From NCBI GenBank assembly GCA_028583405.1, contig CM053253.1:12349112-12413111 (forward strand): DNA of 64,000 nt, read 5' to 3'. Below, piece after piece: positions 1 to 14,334 of this stretch (position 1 is the first letter of the stretch; each line of letters starts with the position of its first letter). The translations under genes were made by a program, and so were the position numbers. Source of the DNA: Pogonophryne albipinna (lineage: Eukaryota > Chordata > Actinopteri > Perciformes > Artedidraconidae). The notes below the pieces were generated by a model. The model saw only the letters and a program-made list of their open reading frames with translations. It had not been told where the DNA came from and ran no database searches.

Positions 1-163
1 TTGCCCAAAGTCTGGTAGAAACCTGCAGAGTCATGAGGAAAGTTTCCCTGTTTACAGAATAAAACACTATAGACTTTAGCCTGGGAGTTCAGTGCAAGAT
101 AACTGTTTTTACTGCAGGCTCTCATATGGACAGGAGGAGGGTGGCTATCTCAAGGGCAAGCTG

Positions 164-1953
<1,790 letters not shown>

Positions 1954-2410
1954 TAGGGCTGTCAAGGTAACGCGTTCATATTTTTTTTAACGCCACTAAT
2001 TATTTTAACGTGTGATTAACGCATGTGTATTTGGCCTTGACCCGCCCCGTAGTTTCAGAGCGCAAAGGCTTGACGTTGTTGTTGTTGTTGTTGTTAGTTG
2101 GATGGTGGGAGATTCTAGCGAGAGATATGGATACAAAAAAAGGTGTTTTAAACAGCAAGCCAAGCACACAGCTGATGCTGACAGCCCCGCTCCTGCCGCT
2201 CGCTTGCGGCAGACCACGCTTGAAAGTTTGCCGGGGAGACGCCTGGACACGGCGTCTACGAGCAGAAAGCTTTCAACAACGATAGCTAAATGGGTGGCAG
2301 TGGCTACAGCTTGCCGGAGAATTAACATTGTGGAGGACGAGGAACTGTGTGAGATCATTCGGATCGAATCCAACGTGTCGACTGCACATCACAGCGCATT
2401 ATTTTGACCC
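1954..2410 (+). mobile_element. hAT remnant (left end plus internal coding fragment)
   Basis: The left end begins TAGGGCTGTCAAGGTAACGC, the kind of terminus seen in teleost hAT elements with BED-finger transposases; it is followed by a short GTT run (about 2075-2096) and an internal transposase fragment. No matching right terminus or target duplication was found, and the sequence passes into a different, Harbinger-like remnant at about 2445. It appears internally deleted or truncated. Superfamily assignment rests on the terminus and on the protein fragment. Confidence 0.65.
2012..2407 (+). pseudogene. hAT transposase fragment
   Basis: Open frame of 131 codons. The first third is low-complexity (a Val run from the GTT repeat) and probably not native. 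From about residue 65 it reads RQTTLESLPG, then a segment ending INIVEDEELCEIIRI. This resembles the stretch just after the BED finger in ZBED-type hAT transposases, where a linker (pattern xQxTLxxF) is followed by the first helices of the RNase-H-like domain. No BED finger, catalytic DDE residues or C-terminal dimerisation region are present, so it is a relic. Family knowledge is general; no alignment was run. Confidence 0.5.
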
Positions 2411-2444
2411 TAGGTGGGAACTTCAGTCTCATGCTTTGACTGTT

Positions 2445-2870
2445 ACGGCCCCTACACACGGCGGCGTGCGTTGAAGCTTGGGGAGTTAACGCGACCAACA
2501 ACCAATCAAATGAATCTCATGTTATTATATAATTACATGTCACACTTTATATGATGAACATTTGTGACATTAATGTCTATGGTGCTATTTTATGCAACAT
2601 TCCATGCTGGGTAAATACTGTCTATGCCTGCTAGCTGTCCATTCAAACGAAGTACACTGGATATAAACTCCCCAAACAGGCGAAAACCTACCAGTTTCAC
2701 CCACTGTCTCTGCCACCTCCCTCCATGCCAGGCTCCTCCGGTTTGTATCCCGGTAGCTGAACAGGGACTGGTCATACAACACCGGGTGATTCCCTACCGC
2801 TACAATGATTTTGTCCTCCATTTTTTGGAACATGAGAAAATGACCTGCGGTATGGCTCTCCCAGCATACA
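2445..2870 (-). mobile_element. PIF/Harbinger-like remnant
   Basis: The end near 2448 carries CCTACACACGGCGGCG, a terminal-inverted-repeat-like string, and the interior holds a MADF-domain first exon on the minus strand (2692-2833). PIF/Harbinger elements carry a second gene for a Myb/SANT- or MADF-like DNA-binding protein, so the exon points to this superfamily. The other terminus was not found, so the right boundary is arbitrary. Confidence 0.5.
2692..2833 (-). pseudogene. MADF-domain first exon of a Harbinger-like element
   Basis: The minus-strand frame starts MFQKMEDKIIVAVGNHPVLY and continues with YRDTNRRSLAWREVAETVGE. This is the N-terminal half of a MADF (ADF1-type Myb/SANT) domain: a hydrophobic first helix, a short LYD motif, then a basic segment before the conserved AW-x-E-V-A helix. 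Counting from the internal Met (2821) to a GTAGG donor whose GT occupies 2691-2690 gives an exon of exactly 130 nt ending in phase 1. The Harbinger-like element at 45.6 kb has an exon of the same length and phase. No second exon is visible, so the gene is broken here. The alternative is a remnant of a host MADF gene, but the adjacent terminus favours a transposon. Confidence 0.6.
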
Positions 2871-2984
2871 AGCGGTTTGATTGGCCTAGTTCAAACAACA
2901 ACTTGTATCAACAAGAATATTGTTTACAAGAACAGTAACTTGGACTCCCTGTGACACTTAGCATCATCTTGAGCTCATCTGTCA

Positions 2985-2988
<4 letters not shown>

Positions 2989-3034
<46 letters not shown>

Positions 3035-3040
3035 TTTTTT
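2989..3040. repeat. (TG)21 followed by T10
   Basis: Short pure TG array directly followed by a ten-base T run. Confidence 0.98.
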
Positions 3041-4396
3041 ATGAATACATGTTGAAATGCTTAAGAGTAAACCCACACTCACTCAGTAAAAATAAAATTA
3101 TCCAAAAAAGGATTCTCTTTTGAACTGTAGGCTATGTATTTTGTATTCTGTAAATCAGTTCTACCAGATTCTGCTAATAGGGTTTTATATTTATATTGAT
3201 GTGTCTGTCATAGTTAGTAATATAGGATTTTTTTAAGTCAACGTTTCACACTATTTTCTGTGTACATAGGTCTTTGGTTTGTTGTTGATTAAACCCAACA
3301 GGAATGGGTCTTGTAAATAAATTACAGTTGGTTATTGTACTTGAATTTTCCTTGTGCTTTACATCATTTAGCATTCTAACAATATGTTGTGTTCAGGTAC
3401 TCAGACTGAAACTTGATACAGTACTATTATTGTTTATCTGTCCTACTTACCAGTTGTTGTTGAACTGGTTGTAAACTCTCTACAGCACAACCTTCTCCCT
3501 GGTGCTCTGTGTTGTCAGACATGGTCTATATATACAGTATATGTCTGTTCTTCTTGTACATAGTAGTAAGACAGGAAACTCAATTCAGTGATATTTCATT
3601 TCCTTAATTTATATTATGTTCTCTAACATGCCACCTCCTCTAACATGCGGGTATGAAAATTAGTTAATCAAACAATGCTGCAAAGACCCAAAGAATGATA
3701 TGTGTAGGATTTCTTAGATCTTTTGTCAGCATCCCACCCGGGGCTGACATGCCCTGCCATCCTTGAGTGCCGTTATTGTAATGAAGCGTTGAAAGGTCGA
3801 CAGCCAAAACAGACAATTATATTAACTGGCCCCTGGCCCTCTCTCAGCTTCCAACAGCGGCCCTCAGGCTAAAGTGTTTGAGAATCTCAGGTGTAATAAA
3901 GCAAGAATGGCTGTCCTGATTAAAGTTTGTTAGATTATGTGAGTATGTGTGTCTGTGTATTTTCCCTTTGAACCTAGTAGCACAACGAGTAGAGGTGAGC
4001 TGTCAAATATTTTGTCATTTAGCAGAGTTTTTGATAGTTCAACCTTAGCACTTATAATGAATCATCCGTCAATTATGGAGACCCAGAAGATTCTTTGTTT
4101 GCCCTTATATCTCATTTAAAAGTCCTCAAATGCAGCAAGTCTGTCTGAGCTCCCTGGATATCTTCCCTTAACAAGTAATTGGGGAACTAGTTAGCAACTC
4201 GGTGGCACAGACAGAGAGCTGTGCTGGCTCTCTAGCATCAGCAAGAAAACAAATCCACCAGACTCCCACTCTCATTCAATTCATGATGACCTTGAGAGCG
4301 GAGACAAATTTAAGGCTGACTCATGCTTCTTGTTTCCTTCCTATAATGATATATATATCCAAGAAAACAGAATTCTGTGGACACACTGCAGAGCCA
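3041..4396. other. Non-coding, no gene seen
   Basis: AT-rich DNA with many stops in all frames. I see no recognisable repeat ends or conserved protein. Confidence 0.6.
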
Positions 4397-5065
4397 GTGA
4401 TGGATGACATACTCAGGTCCTTTACTTGAGTAAAAGTACTTGTACTTAACTGTTAAAACACTCCATTACAAGTAAAACCCCTGCATTTTAACCTTACTTA
4501 AATGTACCGAAGTAGAACAGAACAGAAGTAGGCGCTGTGCTTACTTCAGTGCAAAGTAAAATAACCTATGCATCTATGTTCCATGTTAAACTGCTGTAAT
4601 GGATATGTTCAAGGTTGAGATCATGTTGTACTACTTTACCTGTTATAAAGTTTAATCATTACAAAAGCAACACATCATATTAAGATTTTGTATCAGATCA
4701 TCACGTTTGTTTACTTCATTGTCTTGTGAGAACCACATACCTCTCAGAAGTCATCTTCTCATGAACTCAGCTTTTTTCTTCTACTCAAGCTGTTTTTTTA
4801 TTGGATTTGATACATCTTAATAATTGGGAAAAAAATAAACACTTTATATTTTTATTTATCACAAACATTCAACATCAAAACATTTGGAGATTTCACTGGA
4901 AAAGAAGTTTCTAAGAAATTGTAATCTGAAAATAAACTAAAAACTATCAGACAAATGTGGTGGAGTAGAAAGTACAATATTTGTCTCTTATTTATAATGT
5001 AGTAGAAGTATGAAGTTCCATAAAATGAAAATACTCAGTAAAGTACAAGTACAATGATAACGTAT
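4397..5065 (+). mobile_element. Degenerate hAT-type MITE (AAGTAAAAGTAC family)
   Basis: Starts CCAGTGATGGATGACATACT and soon has TTTACTTGAGTAAAAGTACT; the far end has GTGGAGTAGAAAGTACAATA and AGTAAAGTACAAGTAC. These runs match, from memory, a very abundant teleost non-autonomous element whose ends are full of AAGTAAAAGTAC-like words. The expected right terminus (CACTG-like) is missing, so the copy is truncated or eroded. Related remnants lie at 25.6-26.2 kb and 49.07-49.2 kb. It has no coding capacity. Confidence 0.65.
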
Positions 5066-8008
5066 ATCTGAGTCCTATCTAGGACTCTGTATATGTGTGA
5101 AGATTCACCAGTAAATGCTAAAGTGAGTCAAAGAGGAGAAAACATCCATATTCTTTGAATCAATCTTAAATCCTTTCTCTGTTGTGTTTTCAGTCTTTAC
5201 CATTATTTTTCTCTGATTCCTTACATCCAACTTCCCGCCTAGTTCTACTGCACATTATCACAGCAGTCAGCGGTCTGAACATAAACCAGTTGGACTATGC
5301 AATTTGCAAACTCATGAGATGCTAGTCTGTGTTTGTTTCCGTTCATGATCAAAAGCATGTCTAAAGATGAGCTCCCCAAAAATATGTGCACTGCAACCTG
5401 CCCATTACACCATGTCATTTTTAGTAGTCCAAGTAGTGTTGGGTTTAATTTAAACAGTTCATCCCTCTACCTTACAGCCTGTGAAACTGTCACACTAGCA
5501 GCTGGAGAATGACAATAGCAGTATGCCGCTTCACATTTGGCAAGTTCTCACAAGGCCAGCACATTTTTTTGTGTGCAAGTGCAGCATAAATGTGCCACAA
5601 GAAAATATGAGTAAAGCGATGTCTTCAAGTACCTTAACATCCTTAATTACCAATTTCACTGTCTTCAGAAATTACTGTGTGCTCACATAATCAAAGAGGA
5701 GAGACATGGTCGGAGATACAGTACCTGCGGCTGCCATATGTCAGATTCTCCACACTGTGGTTCTCTGCTGAAACATTACTACATGCATAATGTAGCCTGT
5801 TTTGTTTTCTGCTCTATGAATTATTGATAAAACATTTTGAGTTTTACATTTAAATGCAGACTCTTGATTTAAATTCACCTTGATTTCTTGTAATGCCAAA
5901 ATGTTTAGCTTTGCTCTCAAGTTGATCTGTAAGTAAAGAGTCTCATTTAATCAAAGGGAACTTCTCCTCTTGACATGCAATGAAAAACACTCATCTTGTA
6001 TGGCCTTATGGATGTTTACTAAGCACACTGACATAAATTGAATATATCCAACACTGACAAAGAAGCTATGATAACACATTCAAGAAGTATTTTGTGTCTA
6101 AACTTTCAGTATGCTTCTTTAAGTACGACATGTTCATTTGTTTTCAGATAACAACCTTGAAGTGTTTGAACACAGAATGTGACTTTGGCCATTGCACTAG
6201 AGCCTTATCTTTGAAATGGCTCTGTACACCAAAGCTTTAATGCTCTTATGCTGGACAGCCGTTTTTTAATTCTTTATTTATTTTTAGTCTTCATTTGAGC
6301 ATTTAGTTTTTGTTTGAATTTTAATTAATCTCCTATAATACCATACAGAATAAAAGCCTTTTCTCCTCCCATAATAATCTGGTGCCATAACAAGCCCAGC
6401 CAGTGTGTTATTAGGCTATGCCACGCTGAATGTTACTCAGTCATTTTGGCTATTCTTTATTGCACCCTCCTGGCATATTCTCAGTGGTGTTATTATATAC
6501 AAAACACATCTTTGATACAATACGTCGGGTTATTTAATGAAACCATTGTGGCCATAATAGCGGGGGGATTAGAACTAATCCATACAGGAACTTTGCTGAT
6601 AAATGCAGTCATAAAAGCAGCGCCTGCTTCATCTTCTCTGTACATTTTTGGATCAGTAGTTCATCACACAAAAAGTAAGCTTTTCTTAAGAGCTGGTTTT
6701 CTCAGGCTTATGTGTATCTTTATTTTATTACAATCAGAAGAGAGGAATAGGTATTAAATGCCACTACATTTATAGTTTACAATGCTAATAAATACAGTCT
6801 TGTGTTTATGTAGGTGTATGTGTTTGTTTGGGGAACCACCAGAAGCCCTATTTACACGTAACAAGACTTTGTGACTACATGAGAGGCACACACGTTTTTT
6901 CTCTCCTGATTTTTGTTATCTCACTGTGTGCACCAAGTCAGTTACAGCAAGACAGTTTTTATGTGAAGAAAGATATCAAGTGTGTGTGTCTTGTTCTCAC
7001 TCATTTGTGCTCACGCTAGAGGTCTGTGCCCCCCTGAAGAGGGGTCAGCCTTTTTTGTGATATCTTGCCAACATCAGGTTTTTATGTATTCTTGTGCACC
7101 GTTGTCTTGGTATAATAAAGAGTATCAAAAACAGTGAAACAAACACCTCCTCCAACTTTATTATCACTACCATGCATCTGTTGTTGATGGCCCAACCTTA
7201 ATTTGAATATACTTTATAAATTGTTTGCCTGCAGCAGTCTATTTAAATTACGTTTTATGCTAAAAAAAACTGTGTAGAAAAACAGTTTTTTAAATTATTA
7301 TTCAGGTTCAATAAGAAAATCAGACCTCCATCCTGATTCAGAAACAGGGCTTCAGATGATTGAACAGGTGGAACCCAGCTGCCCCTGCAAGGTGGTCTTT
7401 ATCATCGCCCACTATTCGCCTGAAATAACTACTTCAAACTCTGTACTCTGAACCACCTGGCTCTATTTTTGTCTGACACTTAAAATGCTGGAAATCAGTA
7501 ACTTAAATGGCCTCTTTATGTTAGAGATTGCATTTGTTAGGCTAATAGCATTACATAATAGCTTAGAGGCGGTCATGCTGGCTTTGGCCACTTAAATCTC
7601 ATTGTTGCTGGAAGAGAGTGAATAATAATGATTGACCTTGGGAACAGTAGCGTGCTATTCTCACAATGTCTCTCAACAGATGGATGGTTGTCATGTTACT
7701 TTCTTTTCTTTCTTTTATTGTTTCGTTCATCATTATAGTTTTCCAACGTCAATAATTAAGTTTGACTCTCAACATTTAAAGCTAATATAATATCTTTAAG
7801 AAAAGTGAAAGCACATTTTCATGGGCAAATCTCTGATGTAGAGGAATATCATGTTGTCAAATAAAAAGCTCCAGGGCAGCTTCTGAACGGACCTTGTAGT
7901 GTTTTTCTTTTTCTTTGCCTTTTTCATGCATATTGGAGTAACCTTTTATTCCCCTGGCTCTTTCAAAATGTAAACTCTTATTCAAGTTTACCATTTTGAG
8001 CATGTAGC
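5066..8008. other. Non-coding, no gene seen
   Basis: No supported gene or element. A small inverted repeat (CCCCCCTGAAGAGGGG) lies near 7030-7045. The frames at 6446-6757 and 6828-7019 are hydrophobic but match nothing I recognise and have AT-rich codon use like the flanks. Confidence 0.55.
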
Positions 8009-8100
8009 TTTCATTTCATTTCATTTCAAACCTTTATTTATCCAGATTGGTCCCATTGAGATCATCATCATCATTGTCTATCATAGCTAGATAGACAATG
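8009..8100. repeat. (TTTCA)n run and an 11-bp-arm hairpin
   Basis: About four TTTCA units (8009-8028) lead into TTTATTTATCCAGATTGG, similar to common fish repeat tails. An inverted repeat follows: CATTGTCTATC at 8072-8082 pairs with GATAGACAATG at 8090-8100 across a 7-nt loop. It may be the eroded end of a small element. Confidence 0.5.
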
Positions 8101-8701
8101 TTGTCATTGTAACTCATTGAAAAGGGCAACAGAGACTGGAGGGAGAGCAACCAGGGAAGAGAGAATGCAATAGTTACCCAGTGGGGGTTTTATCTCAGTA
8201 GTCAACATCTGTTGAGTCAGATTGGTGTGTTAGCATCGGAACAACACACGCCTGCATTTATCTGGATGTGATGAAGAGAAACAGCAACAGTATGATCCTG
8301 TTTCTGCTGCTGTGATTAGACGGCCTGGCTAAAAAAAGGCAAACTGCAAAGCCCTGACGTCCTCTTAGTCTACTACTATACTTACTGTATACAATACTTT
8401 GATGTTTGATCTGTAAAACAGAAGGAATAATTATGCAATATGTTTTCAGCTTCTGTTCAGTTGCTGTCCTTTAAAATGTATTTCAATAGATTAAAACTTG
8501 CAGAAGTTATCTCTATTTTTTTACTATTGCGTGAAGAAAGGAATGCATTATTAATCACGACAGAGTTCAAATTGATGACAGTGATTGTCATAGCCTAAGT
8601 AAATAGAACACCAAATGTGAACCATAAATTGGTGACCATACATTTAATCTGATGTATGTATAAACTTTGCATATTTACTGAGAACAGAATAACAACAGCA
8701 G

Positions 8702-9000
8702 CAGTGGCTCAGTCAGTAGGGGCTTGGACTGGTCGCCGGTTCAAGTCCCCGACCAGACCTAAATATGGAGTGTGGACTTCTACTTGGAGAGGTCCCAGTT
8801 CACCTCCTGCCCTGCCGTGGTGCCCTTGAGCAAGGCACCGGACATCTCCCCTCACTCCCATTGCTCCCTGGGTGCTGTACAATAGCTGCCCACTGCTCCT
8901 AGGATGGGTTAAATGCAGAGGCCACATTTCACTGTGTGTGCTGTGTGCTCTGCATGTGCCCATTAAAGAGGGTTTCATCCCTCCCATTCTATTCTATCTA
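8702..9000 (+). mobile_element. tRNA-derived SINE (family A)
   Basis: The head is tRNA-like: an A-box-like TGGCTCAGTCAGTAGGGG and, about 30 nt on, a B-box GGTTCAAGTCC, the two internal RNA polymerase III promoter elements. The body contains GCCCTTGAGCAAGGCACCGG and the 3' end CATCCCTCCCATTCTATTCT with a short ATTCT-type tail. A second copy of the same body lies inverted at about 20150-20462, which confirms that this is a dispersed repeat. SINEs have no ORF and depend on LINE machinery; the frames across it are not genes. Confidence 0.85.
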
Positions 9001-12000
9001 ACAAATATGACGTGTTAATGAGTGAGTTACAGAGATTTTGGTTGGCAGATTTGTGTTTTTTTTACCTTTTTCACCGATCCAGGCTAGCTCTTTCTCATTG
9101 TTTCTCAAATATGAATGTTAAACTAACCTAACTTTTCATGGTTCCCTTATAGACATGGGAGATTTATAAATGTTTTCATCTAACTAACAAATATTTACCA
9201 CAATTCCTTTAAAAGTCTCTAATATACAGTACTACACATTTAAATAGATCTTTTAGACTAAAGTTTCCTTCAAAGCACTATATTTCAGTTTATTTAAATA
9301 AGAGTGAGATAGAGATCAGAGTGTGCAGCTTTTCTTTAATGTAATCTTTAAAAACGCTGGGTGGCAAATGCAAAGTCTAACAAAACATTTGTATTACGTA
9401 AACACGGCCCTTGTTAGTTATTCGCAGCCTGAGCTGAGCAGCACTCACATTTTACAAAACAGAAATGCTGATAAAAGCAGAGAGTAAATATGGCCAATTT
9501 CTGTAAGTACTTGGGGGGAAGATTAACACAATGCACATGCAAAACCCTAACTCTGACTGCAGTGCTGACTAATGAGAAACAAATGAATTCATTGAGATAA
9601 ATTGTTCATTAGTGTTTGCCATCGTAGTTTGTTGGGTATTTGAAAAGTTCAGTGCAATTTGTGTTTACAGAATTAATGGTTTCATCAGTCTAATTCTAGC
9701 AGGAGGCGTCATTATTCCTCCGCTGTAAGGTAATGCAGACAGATACAGTCTATCACGAGTGCTCCGCCATACCATCCTCATCTGTTACCACAGTGAGATT
9801 TAGGAGGCCCGAAGTGAGAGGCTGGACGTTTTTTGTGTGTGAAGAATATCTGTTTGTTTAATATATTAAAATAGTTTTCCTTTTGCATCACTGATGTCTG
9901 TGTAAGAGGAGGAGCTAACACATATCAAGTCCCACGTCTCTCAGTGGCAGCAGAGGCAGGTCACCCTGTCTTTATAAACAGCAGGATAGATGACACGGGG
10001 AACTTGAGCAGCGCAATTGTCTGTAACATCACAAGAGCCCCCCCCTCCTCTTTCTACAGCACCTACTCAACTTCCAAGTGTGTGTCAAGCCGAGAAACCG
10101 ACAGCTTGACAACATGGCTTTCATCTCACACCCCGAATCTCTCCACAATCAAGCACCAGGGGAAAAAAAGACAATTGAGAGGCAGTCTTGAAAATGTGAA
10201 GCCAACCTCTCCAATAAGGCTGTCTCTGTAGGTGCCCTGCTGGTTAAACATAGCCCAGCAGCCTCTCTCATCTCCATTTAGACACGAGTTTGTCACTTGG
10301 GAGGAGGTCGTTGCGGTGACAGTGATGAGGAGGCCCGAACATCAGACACGCTGTCAGCGCTTGTTAAGGTCAACTCATTAAAGAATAAACTGGTAATGTA
10401 AAGTGTGAGAGGAAAGACAGTGCGGGGGGACGTCTCCATCTCCAACTCCTCCCGCTCCGAGGAAGAATCGAGCGTGGGAGATGGATTGTAGCGATTGAGC
10501 TGTGAACCAGCTGCGTTTTCTGCAGCTAATGATTCTTTACAGATCAGAGACAAACTTGCACTTGTCATGTGTCAAAGAGCAATGCATCTGTCCCCCCGCC
10601 CCCCCCCCACGTACAGCAGCCCGGGTATCAGAAGTAGTGGAGGGGAGCACTGTAGATATTTGGTAAGGGGGAGGCATTGCTTCAGCTAAAGACACTGATA
10701 CCGATTGATCACAGTAAGAAACATGGCCGATTGGAGATGAGATGACAGACACATACACACAGAAATGCTTCGGAAACAGGCAGATTTTTAAAAGTTTGAC
10801 ATGTACCCATCAGCTGTCAGTCACTCAAAGCTCACATATTTTTGATCTTCTTTCTGAGAGCGTGCACACATACCCAGGGCATGCACCACAGCCTCAGAAC
10901 TTTATTTTTCCGCCCATCACTTAAGGAGAAAAAGTTTTCTCATGGTGCTCTTTTGAACTGAGGGCACGGAAAGTCCCGATTGCTGCCAAAAAAATCACAA
11001 AACTATCAAATGAGTGTTTGCTTGTTTCACTCCAGAGGCCTCGGAAAACATCTGTTGGATTTGCCTCACTGGCAACATATTAAACAGGATTAGGGGAGAA
11101 ATAGCTGTGATCTGGGGACAAATTTAGGCCTCAATGTGGTGCAGAACAATGAACTTATCAACACATAAACAGAGCTTTTTACAGGTTTAATATAGAGGCC
11201 TGTTGACATTTTACTTAGTGGTTTGTCTCCTGTCAAACAGGCACAATATGACATGGACTGTCTCTATTCCAGTGTGTTTGTTTTGGAGCAAAATGTTAAG
11301 GGTTTGATGTATGCTGGGCACACTGGACATATTTTGGTGCGAATGTTCAATTATTTATTTTGAACTTCGTCGAAGTACTATGGCCCTGAAAAAGAAAATC
11401 AATATTTCAGCTCCCAAACGTCCCAAACAGAGTTATTAATGTAACAACTTCCCATTTGTCATTTTGGTTCTCAATACTATTAGTCCAACATTTTCTAGTT
11501 CAAGGGTGTAACTGAGTGGAATTAAAGTATTTTCAATTCCATCCATTTGCTCAGTCCCAGCTCACGATCCATCCTTCCATAGTCTAAAAGTCATGACTGA
11601 GCACTCAATACAAAAATTCACTCTGCTACACTCCGGCATCTGTTCTGCTGTGCTTTTGCAAACATGCACACCTTCCTGCACCTGTTTACTCCTTTTGGAA
11701 CAAAACATCTTACTTTTACTCAAGCGAGAGGTGAGAGAGAAAGCATAAACTCTGTGTGCATGGTCCTGCTGCACACTCTTTGTACATATATATTCAGAAA
11801 TTGTGTTAAAAATATATACTTGTGCAATAAACCAATTACAGTAAAAGCAGAAGATTGGAGTGCTGCTGGATTTCTGATGGACATATTGGATTTAATGAAG
11901 GCTAACTCCTGTGTTTGTCTGCAGCATTGAAACTGTGGATATCTGGGCAACAGTTAAAATCACATCTGTCTAAATATTTGCCCGAACACGGGGTACATAT

Positions 12001-12689
12001 TTGAAATTCTCAATTAAATTGACAACAGTTCTAACCCTAAACCTCCAGTGTGGTATTCCATTAAAATCTCAACGATGCTTTGTTGTCAAGTACAGAGCAT
12101 GACTATTAATTAGAGGATGATTCAACTAATTTGTCCATTATTTTTGCAATACAAAAAGAGCAGGTCACCAATTGTACACATGGAAATCAGTTTACTTGTC
12201 GTGAGAAGTAGTACTGTGAAAATGTTGTATGTTTTCTGCAGCTCTTTATAAGCTTTCAAAAATGTAAGAAAATGACCCTGAAGTCAGCCGACTTCAGCTT
12301 TGAGACACATTTTTTTTAAATAGAAAGCCTTCAAGAAATTTGATTGAAAAGATGCTGGCATTTACCAGACCAGGGAGCATATGCTATTTGGTTGTAAGTT
12401 GGGAATTGGATGATCAAGTGGTTTTGACCTCAACTCCTTCATACTGTAAGACTCAGAATCATGGTATCTCAGCCTCTGTTGCATCAATATCACTGTCTTA
12501 TCTGCTTCTTGTTAGTTTCTTTTTGTTCTTTAAACATAAAGTTGCTAGATTACCCCTTTAATATATGAACAATTTAGTCAATAAGCAGAAGTCAGAACAT
12601 GGTGAGAAATGGCAACTGCAAAGTAAAATGGCTTCTTCTGATTTGATTAGCTTTAATATACAAGTATATAAAACAATATGTGTACTTAT
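9001..12689. other. Non-coding, no gene seen
   Basis: No supported coding region. The frames at 9944-10231, 10293-10568 and 11562-11950 have no recognisable domain. Sequence around 9420-9780 and 10240-10700 is less AT-rich and looks single-copy, but conservation cannot be judged from one genome. Confidence 0.55.
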
Positions 12690-12983
12690 AGAGGTGCCCA
12701 GTACGTCGACCACGGATCGACCGGTTGACCGCGGGGGCAATGCTGGTAGATCGCGAGTCATTCATTAAAAAAAAATCCAGCTCCGTTAAAATAGACAAAA
12801 CAGGTTTTGATCCCTCCTCCCTTGGCCTCCCTGCCACTTAATTCAGGAGTTTACTTGATTGACAGAAAAAGCGACCTATTGCTTTCCAGTCTGTTAACCC
12901 AGAATGCAAAGCGATACAAAATCAGTCAAGTGCCGGGAAAACTCAAATTAAATTAAAGAGACAAACAAGAGGCAAACAACAAA

Positions 12984-13176
12984 ATGACCGAGCAAAAAGC
13001 TAAAAACATACCACTTCCACCCAGAATGGGAGGAAGAATATTTTGTTGTTTGTTGCACATTCAAAGGTTATTTGCCTTATTTGTAAAGCAAGCGTCGCTT
13101 TGCCAAAGAAAGGTAACGTGGAGAGGCATTATCGGAGTGTTCACAAGGCATATGACAGCGACTTCCCTCCGAGTAG
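12984..13176 (+). pseudogene. hAT transposase N-terminal zinc finger (broken)
   Basis: Begins at an ATG giving MTEQKAKNIPLPPRMGG, but the finger lies in another frame. From about 13058 that frame reads HSKVICLICKASVALPKKGN and then VERHYRSVHKAYDSDFPP before a stop near 13174. The C-x2-C and H-x4-H pairs, and the PKKGNVERHY signature, are typical of the finger in GTF2IRD2/ZBED-related hAT transposases, which binds the element's termini. The frame change between start and finger shows an indel, and the catalytic part is absent. Assignment to hAT is fairly sure, to the exact subfamily less so. Confidence 0.7.
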
Positions 13177-13337
13177 GAGTTGAGAAAGAGAAAGGTCATG
13201 TATTATTGCTACACAAACATTATCTCGCAGTCTTAGTGTCGCCAACTCGTTTCTAATATGCAAAAAGACAAAACAAATGCGTCTATGGTCGGTGTATTTT
13301 TGATCTTTCCAATCGAGACGAGATCTCTCTCTCCCCC

Positions 13338-13508
13338 GTGTGCGAGGGGACGGGGCAGTTTACACACACGCGGCTGCTACCTGCAGCAACACACGGCTGG
13401 GATGGCGAAGAGAAGCGCTCCAAGGTGTGGTTAAATGTTACCCGTCTTGAGGTGGACAATGCTCGTTACCAAAGGTGCAATAAGAGTTTAGCATGTAAGG
13501 GCGGTAAC
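13338..13508 (+). pseudogene. BED zinc finger, first part (hAT transposase, layer 2)
   Basis: The frame contains EEKRSKVWLNVTRLEVDNAR, then CNKSLACKGGN. This is the start of a BED finger: the Trp-containing V-W-L strand, a Cys region and the LACKGGN turn that precedes the histidine helix. The last codon (Asn) ends exactly at 13508, the final base of the left copy of the 8-bp target duplication of the layer-3 hAT. The usual C-x2-C pair is altered here (a single Cys before NKS), so it was probably already decaying. Confidence 0.75.
13501..13508. repeat. Target-site duplication GCGGTAAC (left)
   Basis: Identical to 20935-20942; the two copies flank the layer-3 hAT. An 8-bp duplication is the hallmark length for hAT insertion. 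Confidence 0.9.
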
Positions 13509-13918
13509 CAGGGGCGGACTGGCCATTGGGAATACCGTGAGTTTCCCCGGTGGGCCGGTGCTGTGCGTGGGCCGGAGGGCCACATTTAAAATAAAAGAAA
13601 TTTTTTTTTTTTTGCCTAAATCCTACCGGCCCACATTTGTAAGTGTTCCGGCCCAGCCCAGCCCAGTGGGGTGTGGGTGGCCCACTGGGCTGGGCTGAGC
13701 CGTTTTGATAGGCTACCTATGTTCTATCTATCAGATAGTTTCACTTTCCCACATCAGGCCCGTAGCAGCTGTCACTGCGCAGTGAACGATCAGGAGTGAG
13801 TGACTGAGAGACCTAGCTGGCAGTTGCTTACAGATGGATAAACAAGATCCATAGCGTAAAGGCGTTTTTGTATAGTTTTTGTATACAGTATACAGTATTG
13901 TAGCGAGCCCTGGGTTCA

Positions 13919-13962
13919 GAGGGAGGGGCTTGCATAGGGGAGGGGAGGGGGGGGGAGGTGGC
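13919..13962 (+). other. G-rich tract, possible G-quadruplex
   Basis: Plus strand holds repeated GGGG runs (GGGAGGGGCTTGC, then GGGGAGGGGAGGGGGGGGG) within about 45 bases, enough for a G-quadruplex pattern. It lies in the left part of the layer-3 hAT or in a further unrecognised insertion there. Confidence 0.5.
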
Positions 13963-14334
13963 AGGGAAACGGGGTTCAGGGGGAGTGGCTGTACGGCTGT
14001 ACCCGTAGCATAGAAAAGGGGGAAGTGACGTCTGATTCAGAGGTTACGCGGCTGTGGAGAAGAACGTGTTGCCCACATTCTGTTACTGAGTTTAGGCTAG
14101 TTAGCTAGCAGGTTTATTGTTTTGGGTGCAGTCACTTTTGCCTCCACTTGCTGTTCAAATACATGTTGAAAGAAAAAGTAAATCTGTTTACAGTTCTGTT
14201 TTATATGGGTGTTGAAGAAGAAGAAGACTTTTGCAAAAACACTTTATTTACATACGATCAATTATACATTCGATCAATAAAGTGCTTAATTGTGCAATAC
14301 AATAAACAAATCACTTAACATAATACATTAAAAC

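Noticed and set aside
8702..8775. A true tRNA gene
   Set aside because: A- and B-boxes are present but no cloverleaf with a 3' acceptor stem follows; the sequence continues into a SINE body shared with 20.2-20.4 kb.
8709..8987. 92-codon minus frame at 8.7-9.0 kb
   Set aside because: It is the antisense of a tRNA-derived SINE, a non-coding repeat.
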